Assembly (NCBI GenBank): GCA_003993805.1
Contig: RSEF01000001.1
Coordinates: 146,892,496-146,956,495, forward strand
DNA: 64,000 nucleotides
Reading direction: 5' to 3'
Origin: Himantopus leucocephalus
Taxonomy: Eukaryota > Chordata > Aves > Charadriiformes > Recurvirostridae
Shown here: piece after piece, positions 61,980 through 64,000 of the stretch
How the letters are laid out: the number at the start of each line of letters is the position of its first letter
Numbering within the stretch: the stretch's first letter is position 1
Notes under the pieces: generated by a model
Seen by the model: only the letters and a program-made list of their open reading frames with translations
The model's database searches: none
What the model was told of the DNA's origin: nothing
Made by a program: the position numbers and the translations under genes

Positions 61980-63223
61980 TCTCCGAAGTGCTGTACACTG
62001 CTGCCAGCAGCATGGGGAACAGAAGGAGGAAATGGAGGGCTGTGTGCAGTTGCAGAGCTACCATCTTATCGGCATGCGTTCAGACAGATTACACAACTGG
62101 AGTCCTTCGGCTAACTGGAAGAAACCTCATGTTTGCAAATCCGGGTATCTGCTGAAGGGCTGATATAGTGTGGCACAAACAATCCAGGAAATTTCTGGAG
62201 TGCATTGATGACAACATCCCAACACAGGTGATCAGGAAGCCAACAAGCGAAGATACCCTGCGGGACCTCATGCTTATAAGCAAGAAAGAGCCAGTCAGGG
62301 ATGTGAAGCTCAGGAGTAGCCTTGCCTGCAGTGATCACGAGTTGGCAGATCCTGAGAGAAGGAAACAAGACAAAAAGCCAGATCACAACCCTGGTTCAGA
62401 GATGTGCTTGGAAGAATCCCATGTGGTACAGCCCTGGAGACAAGAGGGGTCCTGGAGACTTGGTTGATGTTCAAGGATCATCTCCAAACTAAAGAATGGT
62501 CCATCCCAACAAGCAGAGTATCAAGCAAAGGTGGCAGGAGGCCTGCATGGATGAAGAAGGAGCTCCTGACTAAACTCAAACATAAACAGGATATGCACAG
62601 GAAGTGGAAAGAGTGAAAGGTGACCCAGGAGAAGTATAGAGACACTGTCCAAGTGTCTAAGGGATGGGATTAGGAAAGCCAAAGCCCATCTGGAGGTGAA
62701 TCTGGTAAGGGACGTGAAAGGCAACAACAAGGGCTTTTAGAGGTACATAAGCAGATAAAGTAAAATGAGGGAAAATGTGGGCCTGCTGCTGAATGGGGCT
62801 GCAGCCCTGCTGACAAAGGACACAGAAAGACCAAGGTTCCCAATGTTTTATTTGCCTCAGTCTTTCCTGGTAATACTGGCCTTTAGGAATGAATTCCAAG
62901 CTCCTGAGACTAGTGGGAAAGTCTGGTGCAAGGAAGGCTTACCTTTGTTACAGGATGATTAGGTTAAGGAACGTTGGACATACATAAGCCAATGGGACCT
63001 GATTGGATACACCATGAGCAGTAAGGGAGCTGCTCAGCGTCATTGCAAGGCCATGGTCAATTATCTTTGAAAGGTGCCCTGACAGGTTGTGCCATCTGCA
63101 TCTGTGGCCGTATTAAAGACTCAACTGGACAAAGCCCTGAGCAATTTGGTCTGACCTTGGAGGTGGCCCAACTTTGGGTTAGAGACCAACCAAAGATCCT
63201 TCCCATCCATATGACTCTGTGGT
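61980..63223 (+). mobile_element. CR1 LINE with internal deletions, endonuclease start to 3' end
   Basis: An old CR1 mosaic. About 61998-62100 encodes the start of the endonuclease domain in one frame (GEQKEEMEGCVQLQSYHLIG), preceded by the usual CCGAAGTGCTGTACAC sequence. After a deletion, 62168-62345 encodes the endonuclease end (KQSRKFLECIDDN..., SDHE at 62330-62341). The linker follows (FKDHL..., RRPAWMKKELL) and then the RT start to about 62950. A second, larger deletion removes most of RT, and the 3' region ends near 63223 with a decayed ACTCTGTGG octamer. It is the only copy in the window that still carries the N-terminal part of the endonuclease. Stops and frameshifts make it inactive. 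A short match to CR1 RT (GCCTCAGTCT...GGTCTCCCAGG) at 61892-61935 may be another fragment. Confidence 0.88.
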
Positions 63224-64000
63224 AGGTAGCATTCCATGGTCGCTGGTTCTCCACACTCAGTGCCACCACTGGTTACATGGGCTGTAATTCACACAGCTGT
63301 CATGTTTTGCTCTATCCATTTAGGTGTGGAATTTCCACCCAGAGGAATCCCATGGCACAACTTGTTACATCACCTTATTTAATTTATATTGTCTGGTACT
63401 TTCTGTAATTTATTCAGCCTCTTTCCCAGTGGAAAGATCTGTTCTGTCATTCCTATATAATTTGTGCATTGTTAGTAGTGTCCTTCTGAAATTCTGCCTT
63501 CCCCCTAGTTTCTAAGATACCGACAAAGTAATTTTTAATCCAGGCATTCTATTTCACCCATTTTAGCTTTCAGACTTACAATGCAAGTCTGTTGTCTCTC
63601 AAAAAGAAAAAAAAAAGCCATGTTTAGGTTCTAAAAATTGGTCTCTATTTCAAAAGTGTCAAAATACCTCACAGATGTGCATGGGAGCTGCTGAAAGTGC
63701 TAATGAAAACAAATTCTTCAGGCACTTAACTATGGACTTTAAGCATTCATGTTTGGCAGAACAGAGAAAATCAAACAAAAAATGAACAGAGGTTTGTGCA
63801 CATTGTTTTGCAGAGAATACCACTCTTTAAGCTAAGCTGTAAATTTGGCACACCATGGGCAGTAAGGAGATGAGCTTTATGAAACATATGAGTCAAAACA
63901 AGATCCCACAAGTCTGGGTTATAAGACTTTATGAAGCCTTGCTGAGTTTCTAGTTTTAGAAATGGATGTGCAGCATCACCTTCCCAAAACAGGTTTGCTC
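63224..64000. other. Spacer to window end, no gene recognised
   Basis: AT-rich sequence with an A-rich run near 63602-63615. No exon or transposon is recognised. Confidence 0.5.

Overview
The window looks like bird genomic DNA from a draft scaffold. It carries many fragments of CR1, the dominant avian LINE. Several end in the CR1 signature: a 'CCTTCCAACC'-like stretch followed by tandem attctatg octamers. It also holds three solo long terminal repeats of endogenous retroviruses, AT-rich CpG-poor spacer sequence and no SINEs that I can see. Two 100-base N gaps and five single-N joins show that the assembly is stitched. I cannot name the species.

I recognise no host protein-coding exon, tRNA, rRNA or CRISPR array. 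Long open frames outside the repeats have no family resemblance I can name, and several lack an ATG start. The window therefore reads as intergenic or intronic sequence.

Layout. 1-17.3 kb: no recognisable transposon; one N gap, one duplicated segment around a single N, and a G-quadruplex motif near 17.05 kb. 17.4-21.35 kb: a repeat cluster of two CR1 copies lying tail to tail across an N gap, then an ERVL-like solo LTR. 21.35-36.1 kb: 14.7 kb without a recognisable transposon. 36.1-37.45 kb: a short CR1 3' end, then a 368-bp solo LTR with a perfect 5-bp target-site duplication. 41.3-43.1 kb: a 1.8-kb CR1. 47.8-53.9 kb: a very old CR1/L3-like LINE followed directly by a younger CR1, another CR1 3' end, and a minus-strand solo LTR with a near-perfect target-site duplication. 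58.1-63.2 kb: a 106-bp CR1 3' tail, a second very old CR1/L3-like LINE on the minus strand, and an internally deleted CR1 that still holds the start of its endonuclease domain.

No gene system emerges. All LINE copies are 5'-truncated, internally deleted or frame-broken, and each of the five whose reverse-transcriptase catalytic box I could read is altered there. The LTRs are solo, with no gag, pol or env between paired copies. The points most worth following up are the LTR bounded by its target-site duplication, the two ancient LINE remnants (too decayed to show as clear reading frames), the assembly duplications, and short tandem triplications that abut the 5' breakpoints of two CR1 copies.
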